Of a stretch of 7,199 bases of DNA, positions 5,295 to 7,199 are shown piece by piece. The position numbers and the translations under genes are program-made. The notes beneath the pieces are model-generated. The model did no database searches and was not told where the DNA came from. It saw nothing but the letters and a program-made list of their open reading frames with translations. How positions within the stretch are numbered: position 1 is the first letter of the stretch; each line of letters begins with the position of its first letter. This DNA comes from Mailhella sp. (GTDB lineage: Bacteria > Desulfobacterota > Desulfovibrionia > Desulfovibrionales > Desulfovibrionaceae). The stretch lies in the NCBI GenBank assembly GCA_017411945.1, contig JAFQPD010000103.1:1-7199 (forward strand), read 5' to 3'.

Positions 5295-6125
5295 ATGGCA
5301 GTTCTCAAGATGAAGCCGACTTCTGCTGGCCGTCGTTTCCAGACTGTCTCCGATTTCGCTGAGATCACCAGATCTACTCCGGAAAAGTCTCTTACCGAAG
5401 GTCTCCCCAGAAAGGCCGGCCGTAACAATAACGGTCGCGTCACCAGCCGCCGTCGCGGCGGTGGCCACAAGCGCCTCTATCGTATCATCGACTTCAAGCG
5501 CGACAAGATGGGCATCGCCGCCCGCGTTGCTGAAATCGAATACGATCCTAACCGTACCGCCCGCATCGCCCTCCTCAGCTACGCTGACGGCGAAAAGCGC
5601 TACATCCTCGCTCCCGTTGGCATCCAGCAGGGCGACATGATCGAAGCTGGCGACAAGGCCGACATCAAGCCCGGCAACGCCCTCGCTCTCGGCCGCATCC
5701 CCGTCGGTACCAACGTGCACAACATCGAAATGCATCCTGGCCGTGGCGGCCAGATGTGCCGCGCCGCCGGCACCTACGCTCAGCTCGTGGGCAAGGACGG
5801 CAAGTACGTCATCCTCCGCCTCCCCTCCGGTGAAGTTCGCAAGGTGCTCGCCGCCTGCATCGCCACCGTCGGTCAGGTCGGCAACGTGCAGCACGAAAAC
5901 ATCAGCCTTGGCAAGGCCGGCCGCAATCGCTGGCTGAACCGCCGTCCCAAGGTCCGCGGCGTCGCCATGAACCCCGTCGACCATCCCCTCGGTGGTGGTG
6001 AAGGCCGCAGCTCTGGCGGTCGTCATCCCGTCACTCCCTGGGGTATCCCGACCAAGGGTTACAAGACTCGTGCCAAGAAGAAGCCTTCCAGCCGCCTCAT
6101 CATCAAGGCCCGCGGCAAGAAGTAA
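5295..6125 (+). CDS. rplB: 50S ribosomal protein L2
   Basis: L2 is a core large-subunit protein needed for subunit association and peptidyl transferase activity. The product has 276 residues (E. coli 273). The N-terminal run with GRNNNGRVTSRRRGGGHKRLYR is followed by the OB-fold RNA-binding core (IEYDPNRTARIALLSYADGEKRYILAP), the SH3-like part with GTNVHNIEMHPGRGGQMCRAAG, and the C-terminal VAMNPVDHPLGGGEGRSSGGRHPVTPWG loop. His230 aligns with the functionally important His229 of E. coli (numbered without Met). The next loop position is Leu where E. coli has His (HPH to HPL). ATG 5295 is preceded by AGGGAG at 5281-5286 inside rplW. Confidence 0.98.
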   Translation: MAVLKMKPTSAGRRFQTVSDFAEITRSTPEKSLTEGLPRKAGRNNNGRVTSRRRGGGHKRLYRIIDFKRDKMGIAARVAEIEYDPNRTARIALLSYADGEKRYILAPVGIQQGDMIEAGDKADIKPGNALALGRIPVGTNVHNIEMHPGRGGQMCRAAGTYAQLVGKDGKYVILRLPSGEVRKVLAACIATVGQVGNVQHENISLGKAGRNRWLNRRPKVRGVAMNPVDHPLGGGEGRSSGGRHPVTPWGIPTKGYKTRAKKKPSSRLIIKARGKK

Positions 6126-6137
6126 GAGGAGCCGGAC

Positions 6138-6422
6138 ATGCCTAGATCTCTCAAGAAAGGTCCCTTTGTGGACGGCAGCCTCATGAAGAAGGTGGAAGCG
6201 GCTGTTTCCAGCAACGACCACAAGGTCATCAAGACCTGGTCCCGCCGTTCCATGATCCTGCCTGAAATGGTTGGTCTGACCTTCGCCGTGCATAACGGCA
6301 AGAAGTTCATCCCCGTCTTCGTCACGGAAAACATGGTCGGCCACAAGATGGGCGAATTTGCGCCCACCCGTACGTTCCACGGCCACGCTGCTGACAAGAA
6401 GACTAAAGCGGGCAAAAAATAG
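6138..6422 (+). CDS. rpsS: 30S ribosomal protein S19
   Basis: S19 forms a complex with S13 in the head of the small subunit near the A-site tRNA. The product has 94 residues (E. coli 92). It opens MPRSLKKGPFVDGSLMKKVE and continues with VIKTWSRRSMILPEMVGLTFAVHNGKKFIPV, VTENMVGHKMGEFAPTRTFHGHA, and a lysine-rich tail. ATG 6138 is preceded by AGAGGAG at 6125-6131. It lies 12 bases after rplB and 12 bases before rplV. Confidence 0.98.
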   Translation: MPRSLKKGPFVDGSLMKKVEAAVSSNDHKVIKTWSRRSMILPEMVGLTFAVHNGKKFIPVFVTENMVGHKMGEFAPTRTFHGHAADKKTKAGKK

Positions 6423-6434
6423 CGAGTAACGTTC

Positions 6435-6773
6435 ATGGAATCTAAAGCTATCTGCAAGTTTCAGCGCGTTTCTCCCCGCAAGACCCGTCTGGTTGCCCAG
6501 AACATCAAGGGTCTTCCTGTGGAAGATGCCCTGAACCAGCTCAAGTTCACGCCCAACAAGCCCGCCGGTGTCCTCTATGGCGTGGTGCGTTCGGCTCTGG
6601 CCAACGCCTCCCAGTTCCCTGGCATCGATGTGGACTCCATGTACGTCAAGGACGTTGTGGTGAACGAAGGTCCCACCTGGAAGCGTTTCATGCCCCGTTC
6701 TCAGGGCCGTGCCATGCACATCCGCAAGCGCACCAGCCACATCACCGTGATTCTCGCGGAAGGACAGGAATAA
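6435..6773 (+). CDS. rplV: 50S ribosomal protein L22
   Basis: L22 contacts all domains of 23S rRNA, and its beta-hairpin forms part of the exit-tunnel wall near the macrolide site. The product has 112 residues (E. coli 110). Visible family runs are RVSPRKTRLVAQNIKGLPVEDAL, AGVLYGVVRSALANA, VVVNEGPTWKRFMPRSQGRA and the C-terminal IRKRTSHITVIL. At the hairpin, Trp82-Lys83-Arg84 takes the place of E. coli Met82-Lys83-Arg84, whose deletion gives erythromycin resistance there. The ribosome binding site is weak (only CGAG at 6423-6426, 8 bases before the ATG), so initiation may rely on coupling to rpsS, which stops 12 bases upstream. Confidence 0.97.
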   Translation: MESKAICKFQRVSPRKTRLVAQNIKGLPVEDALNQLKFTPNKPAGVLYGVVRSALANASQFPGIDVDSMYVKDVVVNEGPTWKRFMPRSQGRAMHIRKRTSHITVILAEGQE

Positions 6774-6776
6774 GGC

Positions 6777-7199
<423 letters not shown>

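Noticed and set aside
4980..6740. 586-residue open frame on the minus strand opposite rplW-rplB-rpsS-rplV (and similar long ones at 823-2016, 3280-4170 and 4295-5005).
   Set aside because: These mirror the strongly biased codons of well-recognised + strand genes. The products are low-complexity (rich in A, G, H, D and V), match no family I know, and overlap certain ribosomal or channel genes.

Overview
This window is housekeeping DNA read almost entirely from the + strand. The bases look moderately GC-rich, with strong C/G bias at third codon positions in the highly expressed genes. The L2, S19 and GAPDH sequences and the tandem-RCK potassium channel suggest a Desulfobacterota/deltaproteobacterial organism, most like the Desulfovibrionaceae. 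That assignment comes from family recall and was not tested by a search.

Layout: (1) 1-455 is the C-terminal 150 residues of glyceraldehyde-3-phosphate dehydrogenase, followed by a hairpin terminator. (2) 628-2406 encodes a 592-residue two-helix potassium channel with two RCK/TrkA regulatory domains, followed by its own terminator. (3) 2407-3369 is about 960 bases without a convincing protein gene. Its first 300 bases are unremarkable. From 2711 on it holds an A-tract-rich upstream element, a sigma70-type promoter, about 390 bases of densely structured RNA ending in a strong Rho-independent terminator (3143-3179), and then a second series of hairpins leading to rpsJ. (4) 3370-7199 is the start of the S10 ribosomal protein operon in canonical order: rpsJ, rplC, rplD, rplW, rplB, rpsS, rplV and rpsC (cut by the window end).

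The ribosomal genes are packed with gaps of 3 to about 25 bases and form one transcription unit. No clear sigma70 promoter is visible between the terminator at 3179 and rpsJ. The 2790-3179 RNA is therefore either an independent structured noncoding RNA or the 5' part of a roughly 580-base S10 leader controlled by attenuation. Within it, three helices share strands so that the middle one excludes the other two, an arrangement typical of RNA switches. I do not recognise it as RNase P RNA, tmRNA, SRP RNA, 6S RNA or a familiar riboswitch. This intergenic RNA is the most interesting object in the window; the protein genes are ordinary.
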